Source: Falsiroseomonas frigidaquae (lineage in GTDB: Bacteria > Pseudomonadota > Alphaproteobacteria > Acetobacterales > Acetobacteraceae). From it: a stretch of DNA of 64,000 bases. Shown here piece by piece: positions 17,219-25,389 of this stretch. Location of the stretch: NCBI RefSeq assembly GCF_012163145.1, contig NZ_JAAVTX010000005.1:186001-250000 (forward strand), read 5' to 3'. The position numbers and the translations under genes were made by a program. Below the pieces are notes generated by a model. It saw only the letters and a program-made list of their open reading frames with translations, was not told the DNA's origin and ran no database searches. Every line of letters starts with the position of its first letter. Position 1 is the stretch's first letter.

Positions 17219-17346
17219 GCCTCAGCTTAACACGATGAAGGCGTATCGGTTGCCACCGCGTCACGCGATCGTGAGCCCAATCTCGGGGGGCTGCGTCATG
17301 GTGTTGCCATGTTAGCCTCGATGCGGAAAACGACAGGAACCGCCAG

Positions 17347-17742
17347 ATGCCGGACGCACCGCGCACCACCATCAGCCGGGCGGAGGATGCCAGCTTCGAA
17401 ACCGGGCTGCGCAGCTTCTTCGCCTATCGCGACCTCGGTGTGCGGGCGGCGACGGGCGGGGCCTTCGGCGCGCATGTGATCCGCGCCGTGCCCGGCAGCG
17501 GCGCCGCGCCGCAGTGGCACACACATGAAGTGGGCTTTCAGCTTGTCTATGTGCTGCGCGGCTGGGTGACCTTCACCTATGAGGATATCGGCGAGGTCAC
17601 CTTCCGCCCCGGCGATAGCGTGCTGCAGCCGCCCCTGGTGCGGCATGTGGAGGTGGCGCATTCCGAGGATCTGGAGCTGCTGGAGATCACCAGCCCGGCC
17701 GAATTCCCGACCCGCACGGTCGAGGCCCCCAGTTCCCCCTGA
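17347..17742 (+). CDS. Cupin-domain protein
   Basis: 131 residues forming one cupin barrel. Motif 1 includes WHTHEVGFQLVYVLRG (His58, His60), and motif 2 is the FRPGDSVLQPPLVRH segment with His100, giving a three-His metal site. There is no signal peptide. Single-domain cupins of this kind are metal-binding enzymes or small-molecule sensors. The divergent otsBA genes do not define a role. Confidence 0.85.
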   Translation: MPDAPRTTISRAEDASFETGLRSFFAYRDLGVRAATGGAFGAHVIRAVPGSGAAPQWHTHEVGFQLVYVLRGWVTFTYEDIGEVTFRPGDSVLQPPLVRHVEVAHSEDLELLEITSPAEFPTRTVEAPSSP

Positions 17743-17770
17743 TCCGGTTCTGCGCTATCCTGCGCGCCGC

Positions 17771-17855
17771 GCGGGCGTGGTGGAACTGGTAGACGCGCCG
17801 GACTCAAAATCCGGTTCCGAGAGGAGTGTCGGTTCGATTCCGACCGCCCGCACCA
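17771..17855 (+). tRNA. tRNA-Leu (anticodon CAA)
   Basis: An 85-nt cloverleaf. The acceptor arms GCGGGCG and CGCCCGC pair fully, the anticodon stem CCGGA/TCCGG encloses CTCAAAA with CAA at 17805-17807, and the T arm is GTCGG-TTCGATT-CCGAC. A long variable arm, typical of leucine tRNAs, is present. CCA is encoded. A short T-run follows and may end transcription. Confidence 0.96.
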
Positions 17856-17987
17856 CTTTTTCCGGCGCGATGGCGCCCGCCCACCCATCGCGGGTGCGTT
17901 TCCGCCCCGCGCCAGCGCGCCACTTTTCCCGGACGCGACGCCGTCCGCCGATCCACCACTTGGCCGTGCTCGCCCGATCCCGGACGA

Positions 17988-19433
17988 TCAGGCCTGGCGC
18001 GGCAGCCAGCTCGGCGCGTCGCCGCCCAGCAGCGGGGTCGGCCGGTCCCAGCGAGGCTGCGTCCCGGACATCCGCAGCACGGGGCCGAGCGTCAGCAGAT
18101 CCCCATGCACCCCCTCCTCCCGCACCTGCAACGGCGCCAGCTCGGCTTCGCTGAGGGCTTCCGGCGCTGCGGCGAAGTCCTGCAGCTGGCCCTGGCGCTG
18201 CACCAGCATGGCCGATTGGCAGAGCGAGACATGCACCTGCCAGCTGCCGCCCTGCCGCGCCCGCCGCGCCAGGGCCAGCAGCGCGCCATAGGTGGCGAGG
18301 TAGCCGGTGGTGTAGTCGCAGACCGGCGCGAAGACGAGCTTCGGCTGCCCGGCGCCGATCGCCGCGCCCTGCGTCGCGCAGATGCCGGTCACCGCCTGTG
18401 CCACCTGTTCCCACCCTGCCCGGTCGGCGAAGGGGCCGCCGGCGCCGAAGCAGCTGACCGAGACCTGGATGATGCCGGGTCGCAGCCGCGCCAGCTCCTC
18501 CATCCCGAAGCCAAGCCGCGCGAGCGCACCGGGCCGGTAGCCATTGACCACCACATCCGCCTCGCGCACCAGCTTGGCGAAGCGCGCCGCGCCCGCCGCG
18601 GTCTTCAGGTCGAGGAAGCAGCTCCGCTTGCCATGGCTGGTGTCGCGCACATGCTCAGGGGTCTGCGGCAGCTCGCGCGTCGTCACCATCAGCACGTCGG
18701 CGCCGTGCTCGGCCAGGCCGCGGCTGCCAACCGGGCCGGCGAGGATGCGCGTGAGGTCCAGCACACGCACGCCGGACAGCGGCCGGTCGCCCGGGTGGAA
18801 ATCCTCCGGCGGCGCCGGGCCGACCTGGGCCAGCTCCACCACCGGCCGCCCGGCCAGCCAGGCCCCCTGCGGATGGGCCAGCCATTCCTCGCGCGTCCGG
18901 ATCACGCCGCCGCAGGCCTGGGCGGCGGCGATCGCATCCTCCAGTTCCTCGGCATCCCGGGCGGCCACGGCGGCGCTGACCGCCTCGGGCGTGCTCGCGC
19001 AGCCGAGCACGCCGAGCACCCGGGCGGAAAGCTCCGGCAGGTTGAGATGCGGCAGGAACCAGCGGCCATCCCGCGTGCGCCAGGGCTGCGTCACCTGCAG
19101 CATGTGCGACATCGCCTGCGGGATCGGCACGTGGCGGTACTGGCCGTCGGCCCCGCGGGCACGGGTGTAGTCAACCGTACGCAGCGTGGCGGCGGCTTCC
19201 GGCAGGTGCACGGAAATGGCCTGCCGCGCATGGCCGCGCATCTGCCAGATGTCGTTCGCCGCGACGCCGGTCGCCGCCAGCGCCCCGGAAACCGCCTGGC
19301 CGATCCGGAAGGGGGTGCGGAAGAAGGGATCCGCCCCGGTGATGCAGACCTCGCCCGCCGCCGGCTCCGGGGCATCGCGAAGGGCGAGGAGTTCCTGCAA
19401 GGCCGGGACCTTGGCGCCGGGCGAGCCGTCCAT
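17988..19433 (-). CDS. CaiB/BaiF family class III CoA transferase
   Basis: 481 residues from the ATG that overlaps the upstream stop by one base. The CoA-transferase III signature LSGVRVLDLTRILAGPVGSR lies near residue 217, followed by DLKTAAGAARFAKLVREADV and an FGAGGPFADRAGWEQVAQ segment. The N-terminal ~200 residues correspond to the second half of smaller family members, so it is one of the long two-part CaiB proteins. It should transfer CoA between organic acids. Coupling to a Bug receptor suggests uptake and activation of the same carboxylate. Confidence 0.85.
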   Translation of the reverse strand: MDGSPGAKVPALQELLALRDAPEPAAGEVCITGADPFFRTPFRIGQAVSGALAATGVAANDIWQMRGHARQAISVHLPEAAATLRTVDYTRARGADGQYRHVPIPQAMSHMLQVTQPWRTRDGRWFLPHLNLPELSARVLGVLGCASTPEAVSAAVAARDAEELEDAIAAAQACGGVIRTREEWLAHPQGAWLAGRPVVELAQVGPAPPEDFHPGDRPLSGVRVLDLTRILAGPVGSRGLAEHGADVLMVTTRELPQTPEHVRDTSHGKRSCFLDLKTAAGAARFAKLVREADVVVNGYRPGALARLGFGMEELARLRPGIIQVSVSCFGAGGPFADRAGWEQVAQAVTGICATQGAAIGAGQPKLVFAPVCDYTTGYLATYGALLALARRARQGGSWQVHVSLCQSAMLVQRQGQLQDFAAAPEALSEAELAPLQVREEGVHGDLLTLGPVLRMSGTQPRWDRPTPLLGGDAPSWLPRQA

Positions 19434-20410
19434 CAATCCACCTGCATGCCGGCTTCCCGGACCACCGGTGCCCACATCGCGATCTCCTGCCGGATGAAGT
19501 CCGCAAGGTAGCCAGGGCTGGTATCGGGCGGCACCAGGATGCCGAGGTCGCGGTAGCGCGCCTTCAGCTCCGGCTTGGCGAGCCAGGCGGTGGCCATCGC
19601 GGAAAGCCGCTGCACGACCGCGGGCGGCAGGTTGGCCGGGCCGGCCATGCCGTTCCAGGAATTCACCAGGTAGCCCGGCAGGGTGCGCGCGATCGGCGCG
19701 ACATCGGGCAGCACCTCCAGCTTCTCGGCGGAGGAAATGCCCAGGATCCGCACGCGGCCACCGGCATGGTGCGGCAGGCCGGCCTGGACATTGTCGATCA
19801 CCGCATCCACCCGGCCGCCGAGCACATCGGCCCAGGCCGGGCCGCTGCCGCGATAGGGCACGTGCAGCATCTTCATGCCGGCCTTCATGCGCAGCAATTC
19901 CCCCGCCATGTGGCCGGAGGTGCCGTTGCCGGCGGAGGCATAGGTCAGGTCGTCACCCTTGCGCGCGACGAACTCCTCCATGGTGCGGATCGGGCTTTCG
20001 GTCCGCACGGCGACCACCACGGGCTGCAGCGACAGCAGCGCGATGGGGGTGAAGTCGGCCAGCGGGTCGAAGGGCAGCCGGCGATACAGCGTGGGGTTCA
20101 CGCCATGCGTGCTGATCGCGATGGTGCCGATGGTGTGGCCATCCGGCGTGGCGCGAGCCAGGGTCTGCGCGCCGATATTGCCGCCCGCGCCGGGGCGGTT
20201 CTCGATCACGAAGCCCGGGCCGTCCTCGCTGCCCGCCTGCGCGAAGACGATGCGGGCCACCACGTCGGCGCCGCCACTCGGCGCGAAGGGCACGATCACC
20301 GAGACAGGACGGGACGGGTAGCTGCTCTGGGCGCCCGCCGGCGCCGCGCGCCCGATGGCAAGCCCGGCCATGGGCAGGAGCAGCGCGCTGCGCCGCGAAA
20401 GCTGGACCAT
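19433..20410 (-). CDS. Bug-family TctC-like receptor 4
   Basis: 325 residues with a signal peptide cleaved near PAGAQ. YPSRPVSVIVPFAPSGGADV and GFVIENRPGAGGN are the Bug signatures. It is the first gene of a two-gene operon: its stop overlaps the start of the CoA-transferase gene by one base. The divergent LysR regulator 93 bases away is probably its controller. No membrane transporter subunits lie nearby. The ligand is likely the carboxylate that the CoA transferase activates, which is inference from gene order. Confidence 0.93.
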   Translation of the reverse strand: MVQLSRRSALLLPMAGLAIGRAAPAGAQSSYPSRPVSVIVPFAPSGGADVVARIVFAQAGSEDGPGFVIENRPGAGGNIGAQTLARATPDGHTIGTIAISTHGVNPTLYRRLPFDPLADFTPIALLSLQPVVVAVRTESPIRTMEEFVARKGDDLTYASAGNGTSGHMAGELLRMKAGMKMLHVPYRGSGPAWADVLGGRVDAVIDNVQAGLPHHAGGRVRILGISSAEKLEVLPDVAPIARTLPGYLVNSWNGMAGPANLPPAVVQRLSAMATAWLAKPELKARYRDLGILVPPDTSPGYLADFIRQEIAMWAPVVREAGMQVD

Positions 20411-20459
20411 GGTTTCTCTCCCTCATCTTCCTGCCGCCGATCTTCCCCCGGGCGGCTTC

Positions 20460-20489
20460 ATGTCTTCAAATACCGATTGAGACTGACAT
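20460..20489. promoter_or_regulatory. Nested dyad, candidate LysR operator
   Basis: TCAA (20466-20469) and TTGA (20477-20480) are inverted half-sites 7 bases apart, nested in ATGTC (20460-20464) and GACAT (20485-20489). It lies in the only AT-rich part of the 93-base region between the LysR gene and the Bug/CoA-transferase operon, where LysR regulators bind. The LysR gene's own GAGGTAGG ribosome-binding site follows at once. Confidence 0.45.
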
Positions 20490-20503
20490 CATGAGGTAGG
20501 ATT

Positions 20504-21382
20504 ATGATCCTGACGCCGCGGGAGATGGACCTGTTCCGCCACGTGATGGAGCTGGGCACGGTCACGGCAGCGGCGGAGACTGCCCATGTCAGCCAGCCCG
20601 CCGTCAGCAAGACGCTGCAGCAGGCGGAGGCCCGGCTCGGCTTCCGGCTGTTCCTGCGGCAGCGCAAGCGCCTGCTGCCGACGGCGGAGGCGCAGGCACT
20701 GTTCCCCGAGGTCATGGGCGCGCTGGCCGCCATCGACCTGGTGCAGCGCCTGGGCCGGGACCTGCGGGAGGGCCGCTCCGGCCTGCTGACCCTCGCCGTC
20801 ACGCCGACCCTGGCGCATGGCCTGGTCCCGGCCAGCATCCACCGCTTCCGGCAGGCGCATCCCCAGGTTTCCGTCTCGATGCGCGCGGGCACGGCGACGG
20901 AGGTGATCCGGCTGGTGGTGGACCACCGTGTCGATCTTGGCCTGGTGATGGGGCCGGTGGGCGATTCCCGCGTGCTGGTGCGCGACCTGCAGCAGGCGGA
21001 GCTCGGCTGCGTGCTGCCGCCGGGCCATCCGCTGGCCGCCAAGGCGGCGCTGACGGCGGCGGATCTGGCGGAGCAGACGCTGATCTCGGTGGCGCCGCAC
21101 CAGCCCGTGCGGGTGTTGCTGCAGCGCGCCTTCGAGGAGGCGGGCATGCCGCTGACGGTGGCGCTGGAGGCCTCCCAATCCTCCATCGCCTGCGCCCTGG
21201 CCCAGGCGGGCGCCGGCATCGCCGTGCTGGACGGCTTCGCGCTGATGGGTGCCCGCGAGCAGGGGCTGGAGACGCGGCCGTTCCGGCCTGCGGTGCCCAT
21301 GCAGGCCCGGCTGCTGCAATCCCGCCGCCGCGCGCTTTCGCGCCAGGCGCAATCCTATGCGCGCATGCTGTCGGCGGGCTGA
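20504..21382 (+). CDS. LysR-family transcriptional regulator
   Basis: 292 residues. A winged helix-turn-helix occupies residues ~5-62, with MDLFRHVMELGTVTAAAETA and VSQPAVSKTLQQAEARLGFR. The C-terminal substrate-binding domain runs from ~90 to the end. Start chosen at ATG with GAGGTAGG four bases upstream. It is divergent from the Bug/CoA-transferase operon and should act as an activator responding to an intermediate of that pathway; autoregulation is usual in this arrangement. Confidence 0.92.
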   Translation: MILTPREMDLFRHVMELGTVTAAAETAHVSQPAVSKTLQQAEARLGFRLFLRQRKRLLPTAEAQALFPEVMGALAAIDLVQRLGRDLREGRSGLLTLAVTPTLAHGLVPASIHRFRQAHPQVSVSMRAGTATEVIRLVVDHRVDLGLVMGPVGDSRVLVRDLQQAELGCVLPPGHPLAAKAALTAADLAEQTLISVAPHQPVRVLLQRAFEEAGMPLTVALEASQSSIACALAQAGAGIAVLDGFALMGAREQGLETRPFRPAVPMQARLLQSRRRALSRQAQSYARMLSAG

Positions 21383-21483
21383 GCCGGCAGGCGGCCGTGA
21401 CTTGACCTGCAGCAAGGCGGCGCGGCGCCCAAGGCACCATATTTCCCGGCTTTCAGGACCAAGGCCGAAGGGAGGAACAGGCC

Positions 21484-21903
21484 ATGCTCGACCGTCCGAT
21501 CGCCGAGATCATCCAGGACCAGCAACCCCTGACCCTGCCGCCGGATGCCAGCCTGGCGGATGCCTGCCGGGCGATGCACCGGCGCCGGGTCGGTGCCGTG
21601 CTGGTGGTGCGGGACCAGGACCTGCTGGAGGGCATCTTCACCGGCCGCGATGCCGTGCGCTGCCTGGCGGAGGGGCGTGACCCCGCAACCAGGCTGGCGG
21701 CGGTGATGACCCGCGGGCCGGCGACGCTGACGCCCGAACACAGCGCCAGCGACGCGCTGCGGCTGATGCATGATGGCGGCTTCCGACATGTTCCGGTGTG
21801 CGAGAACGGGCATCTGCGCGGGATCCTCGCCCGCTCCGATTTCCGCGCCAAGGAATATGCGCGGCAGGAGGAGGAGGACCGCTTCTTCGAGAGTCTGCGC
21901 TGA
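21484..21903 (+). CDS. CBS-domain-pair protein 1
   Basis: 139 residues consisting almost only of two CBS motifs. The first covers about 8-65, with ADACRAMHRRRVGAVLVV and LLEGIFTGRDAVRCLAEG. The second covers about 70-125 and ends in FRHVPVCENGHLRGILARSD. Such stand-alone pairs bind adenine nucleotides and act as energy sensors on partner proteins. A GGAGG site precedes the ATG. A second, similar gene follows, so this is probably a duplication. Confidence 0.88.
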   Translation: MLDRPIAEIIQDQQPLTLPPDASLADACRAMHRRRVGAVLVVRDQDLLEGIFTGRDAVRCLAEGRDPATRLAAVMTRGPATLTPEHSASDALRLMHDGGFRHVPVCENGHLRGILARSDFRAKEYARQEEEDRFFESLR

Positions 21904-21936
21904 AAGACCTGTCTGGCAAGACCGGTGGATGAGGGT

Positions 21937-21962
21937 TTGCGAGGGACTCTTCGCCCTCGCAA
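21937..21962 (+). terminator. Stem-loop after first CBS gene
   Basis: TTGCGAGGG and CCCTCGCAA form a perfect 9-bp stem around an 8-base loop, 34 bases past the stop codon. It has no T-tract. The 198-base gap it occupies otherwise shows no gene. Confidence 0.42.
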
Positions 21963-22101
21963 CGCCCCGAACCGACCTGCCGGCCTTCTCAAACGGTCTC
22001 CGACGCGAGCCGCGATCACGAGCGCGTCACCACCTGCGCCATATCAAGGCTCGCGCCCGCCCGCTGCGACCATATGTCGTGCAGCAGATGGAGGATGCGC
22101 C

Positions 22102-22503
22102 ATGATCGACGCGATAGCCTTGCGTCAGGCGGAGCCCGTGCGCCAGGCGGAACCGGTTCGCCAGCTGGAGCCTGTGACGCTCGCCCCGCATGATAGTGTT
22201 GCGGAGGCCTGCCGCGTCATGCAGCGCAGCAACGCCACCGCGGTCCTGATCGTCGGCGCAGGGGAACGCCTGCTCGGCATCTTCACCGGGCGCGACGCGG
22301 TACGCTGCATGGCCGAGGGCTGCGATCCGCAACAGACCCGGCTGGAGTGGGAGATGACGCGGGGCCCCGTCACCGTGCCGCCCGGCCTGCCGATGCCGGA
22401 GGTGCTCCGGATCTTCCAGCAGGCCGGAATCCGCCACCTTCCGGTCTGCACGGACGGCCAGCTGCGCGGGGTTCTGCGGCGGGAGGATGACGCCGCGGGC
22501 TGA
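22102..22503 (+). CDS. CBS-domain-pair protein 2 with N-terminal hexapeptide repeat
   Basis: 133 residues. Two CBS motifs follow the same plan as the preceding gene, including LLGIFTGRDAVRCMAEGCDP and IRHLPVCTDGQLRGVLRRED. It differs at the N-terminus, where RQAEPV, RQAEPV and RQLEPV repeat in tandem (residues ~8-25), encoded by 18-base repeats. The ATG at 22102 has GGAGG six bases upstream. The paralogous pair may form a heterodimer sensing adenine nucleotides. Confidence 0.87.
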   Translation: MIDAIALRQAEPVRQAEPVRQLEPVTLAPHDSVAEACRVMQRSNATAVLIVGAGERLLGIFTGRDAVRCMAEGCDPQQTRLEWEMTRGPVTVPPGLPMPEVLRIFQQAGIRHLPVCTDGQLRGVLRREDDAAG

Positions 22504-22601
22504 CCCGGAGGGGCGATTTCGCCCCGGCGGGAAAGGCACTAGCCTGGGCGCATGATCAGGATCGCCCCGCGCGGCTGCCCGTCCGCCACCCCCCGCAGCG
22601 C

Positions 22602-23279
22602 ATGAGACGCCTCGGCCGGTGGTTGCGCCAGGGTCTGCTGCTCGCGCTGCTGGCGCCGCCGCTGCTGATCCTGGCCTACCGCTTCATCCCGCCACCGGTG
22701 ACGCCGCTGATGCTGATCCGCGCCGTGCAGGGCCACGCGATGCAGCGCGACTGGGTACCCTATGCGGCGATGGCGCCCGCCCTGGCGCGATCCGTGATCG
22801 CATCCGAGGACAACCTGTTCTGCCGCCAGGCGCTGGGCTTCGATTTCGGCGCGCTGCGCGAACAGGCGCAGGCCTGGTGGGACGGCGACCGGCCGCGCGG
22901 CGCCAGCACCATCACCATGCAGACGGCGAAGAACCTGCTGCTGTGGCCGGGGCGCGATCCGCTGCGCAAGGCGGTTGAGGCCTGGCTGACACCGCAGGTC
23001 GCGCTGCTGTGGCCGCGGCAGCGGGTGCTGGAAGTCTACCTCAACATCGTCGAATTCGGCCCCGGCGTTTATGGCGCCGAAGCTGCGGCACAGGCCTTCT
23101 TCGACAAGCCGGCGGCGCGGCTGACGCAGCGCGAGGCGGCGCTGCTCGCGGCCGTGCTGCCAAGCCCGCTGAACTGGTCCGCCGCGGCGCCGACGGCGAA
23201 TTTGCGCCAGCGCGCAGCCAACATCGAACGCCGCGTGGCGCAGCTTGGTCCGCTGCTGGATTGCGCGGCCCCTAGTTGA
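22602..23279 (+). CDS. mtgA: Monofunctional biosynthetic peptidoglycan transglycosylase
   Basis: 225 residues (GT51). One N-terminal membrane helix (about 11-27) anchors it in the inner membrane. The catalytic glutamate is Glu69 in IASEDNLFCRQALGFD. RGASTITMQTAKNLLLW, RKAVEAWLT and VEFGPGVYGAEAAAQAFF are the remaining GT51 motifs. It polymerises lipid II into glycan strands. The length and lack of a transpeptidase domain match MtgA. It is upstream of, but about 114 bases from, the lipid A cluster. Confidence 0.95.
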   Translation: MRRLGRWLRQGLLLALLAPPLLILAYRFIPPPVTPLMLIRAVQGHAMQRDWVPYAAMAPALARSVIASEDNLFCRQALGFDFGALREQAQAWWDGDRPRGASTITMQTAKNLLLWPGRDPLRKAVEAWLTPQVALLWPRQRVLEVYLNIVEFGPGVYGAEAAAQAFFDKPAARLTQREAALLAAVLPSPLNWSAAAPTANLRQRAANIERRVAQLGPLLDCAAPS

Positions 23280-23393
23280 GAATCGATCGCAATTCCAACA
23301 CGCTGTCGCGACCGCCGCGCTGGACAAGCAGGCCGGTTCGGGCGATGAGGCGCGCTTGCCTGATCGCCCCCCTCCGCCCGGAGCCTGTTCCTC

Positions 23394-23684
23394 ATGACGT
23401 CCCCGGTTTTCGACCGAATCGCCGAGATCATCGCCGAGAATAGCGAAGTGGCGCATGAAGACATCACGCCGGGCGCGCATGTCATCAACGATCTGGGAAT
23501 CGACAGCCTGGATTTCCTCGACATCGTCTTCGCCATCGACAAGGCCTTTGGCATCAAGGTGCCGGTCGAGACCTGGACGCAGGAAGTCAACGCCGGCACC
23601 GCCCCGGCCGAGCAGTACTTCGTCATGGGCAATCTGGCCCAGCGGATCGAGGAACTGGTGGCGGCCAAGCAGGCCAAGGGCTGA
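23394..23684 (+). CDS. acpXL: Very-long-chain acyl carrier protein AcpXL
   Basis: 96 residues. The phosphopantetheine site is Ser38 in [20 protein letters not shown], and WTQEVNAG and [16 protein letters not shown] follow. This differs from housekeeping AcpP and closely follows rhizobial AcpXL, which carries the 27-hydroxyoctacosanoic-type acyl chain destined for lipid A. It is the first gene of a six-gene run in the rhizobial order. A GGAGCC site precedes the ATG. Confidence 0.92.
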   Translation: MTSPVFDRIAEIIAENSEVAHEDITPGAHVINDLGIDSLDFLDIVFAIDKAFGIKVPVETWTQEVNAGTAPAEQYFVMGNLAQRIEELVAAKQAKG

Positions 23685-23720
23685 ACCGGGGTTCACGGGC
23701 AGGGTCGCGGGACAGACGCC

Positions 23721-24191
23721 ATGCGGCTGGAATATTTCCAGATGGTCGATCGCGTGGTGACGCTGGGCGCCGACCACATCTCGGTTGAAAGCCAGGTGCC
23801 GGAGACCAGCCCGGTCTTCGAAGGGCATTTCCCCGGCTATCCCATCGTCCCCGGCGTGCTGCTGGTGGAGACCATGGCGCAGACCGCCGGCTGGCTGCTG
23901 CTGGCGCTGGAACGGATGGAACGGATGCCCTTCCTGCTGAAGGTCAACGGCGCCAATTTCCGCGGCTTCGTCGGCCCCGGCGCAAAGCTGGTGGTGGAGG
24001 CGAAACGTACCCATGACGGCTCCGGCTACGCGGTGGCCGAAGCCCGCATCCTGTCCGAGGGCAAGCGCGTGGCCGATGCCGAGATCACCTTCCGCATCAT
24101 GCCCTTCCCCGCCGAGGCGCTGCGCGAGGCGATGACCGCCACCGCCAGCCGTATCGGCCTCCCGGGTCATTCCGGCGCGGGTCAGGCCTGA
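23721..24191 (+). CDS. fabZXL: 3-hydroxyacyl-ACP dehydratase, FabZXL-type
   Basis: 156 residues, single hot-dog fold. The catalytic motif is GHFPGYPIVPGVLLVETMAQ with His36 and Glu50. It should dehydrate AcpXL-bound 3-hydroxyacyl intermediates during very-long-chain elongation. It follows acpXL by 36 bases, and its stop is one base before the next start, so it belongs to the acpXL operon and not to the housekeeping lpxA/fabZ locus. Confidence 0.9.
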   Translation: MRLEYFQMVDRVVTLGADHISVESQVPETSPVFEGHFPGYPIVPGVLLVETMAQTAGWLLLALERMERMPFLLKVNGANFRGFVGPGAKLVVEAKRTHDGSGYAVAEARILSEGKRVADAEITFRIMPFPAEALREAMTATASRIGLPGHSGAGQA

Positions 24192-24192
24192 G

Positions 24193-25389
24193 ATGAGCGG
24201 CGCCGACATCTGGATCACCGGCATCGGCCTGGTCTCCGCCCATGGCGAGGGCCGCGCGGCACATCTGGCGGCGCTGGCGGGCGACACCCCCACACCGCTG
24301 GATGCGGACAGCCACGCCCCCTTCCCGCTGCACCCCGCGCCCGCGCTGGAGCTCGACCGGCAGATCCCGAAGAAGGGCGACCAGCGGCAGATGGAGCCCT
24401 GGCAGCGCCTCGGCACCTATGCCGCCGGGCTGGCGCTGGACGATGCCGGGGCGCGGTCCCTGGTGGCCGAGATGGACCTGATCGTCGCCGCCGGCGGCGG
24501 TGAACGCGACCTGGCGCTGGATGAAAGCGTGCTGGCGGCACTCGCCGGGCTGCCGCCGGCGGAGGCCGCGACGCAGTTGAACGCGCTGCTGGCCGGCGGG
24601 CTGCGGCCGACGCTGTTCCTGGCGCAGCTTTCGAACCTGCTGGCCGGCAACATCTCCATCGTCCACGGCGTCACCGGCGCCTCCCGCACCTTCATGGGCG
24701 AGGAACAGGCCGGCGCGGATGCGGTGCGGATCGCCACCGCCCGGCTCGCGGAAGGCCGCGGCCAGGCGGCGCTGGTCGGCGGCGGCTTCGTCGCCGCACG
24801 CTGGGACCTGATGGTGCTGTACCATTCGGCCGGGCTGCTGCGGCAGGGCGGCTTTGCGCCGGTCTTCACCCGCGATGATGCGCCGGGTGCCATTCCCGGC
24901 ACGCTCGCCGCCTTCCTGGTGCTGGAGAATGCCGCCAGCGCCCGCGCCCGCGGCGCCCGTGGCCTGGCGCGCATCACGGGCGTAGCTTGTGAGCAGGCGC
25001 GGCGCGATGGGCAGGATGGCAGCGCCGCCGCCGCGGCGCGCGCCTTCGCCCGCCTGGCACTGCCGGACGGGCCGCTGACGGTGCTGTCGGGCGCCACCGG
25101 CGTCGCCGGCCCCACCGCGGTGGAACGCGACTTTCTCGCCGGCCTCGGCCGCGACATCACGCTGCGCTCTGCCGGCAGCCGCCTCGGCTGGGGGGTGGAA
25201 GCGACCTTCCCGGCGAGCCTGGCGCTCGGCGCGCTGATGCTGGCGGAGGGCGTGCAGCCGCCGTCGCTGGAGCCCGCCGAAGCGCCGATGGCCGCGCCGG
25301 CGCAGGATCTTCTGGTGACCGGCTTCGGCGCCTGGCGCGGCGAGGCGCTGGCCCATCTGCGCGCGATCCCGGCGGAGGAGCAGCCGTGA
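24193..25389 (+). CDS. fabF2XL: Ketosynthase-like chain-length-factor-type protein, FabF2XL
   Basis: 398 residues with a ketoacyl synthase fold (IWITGIGLVSAHGEG at the start). The catalytic residues are gone. At the usual TACATG site the sequence is FMGEEQAGADAV with Gln172, the pattern of polyketide chain-length factors (EQAGGLDA), and the two active-site histidine motifs are replaced by SGATGV and GSRLGWG. It probably pairs with the active FabF1XL and sets chain length. It overlaps the next gene by 4 bases. Confidence 0.88.
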   Translation: MSGADIWITGIGLVSAHGEGRAAHLAALAGDTPTPLDADSHAPFPLHPAPALELDRQIPKKGDQRQMEPWQRLGTYAAGLALDDAGARSLVAEMDLIVAAGGGERDLALDESVLAALAGLPPAEAATQLNALLAGGLRPTLFLAQLSNLLAGNISIVHGVTGASRTFMGEEQAGADAVRIATARLAEGRGQAALVGGGFVAARWDLMVLYHSAGLLRQGGFAPVFTRDDAPGAIPGTLAAFLVLENAASARARGARGLARITGVACEQARRDGQDGSAAAAARAFARLALPDGPLTVLSGATGVAGPTAVERDFLAGLGRDITLRSAGSRLGWGVEATFPASLALGALMLAEGVQPPSLEPAEAPMAAPAQDLLVTGFGAWRGEALAHLRAIPAEEQP

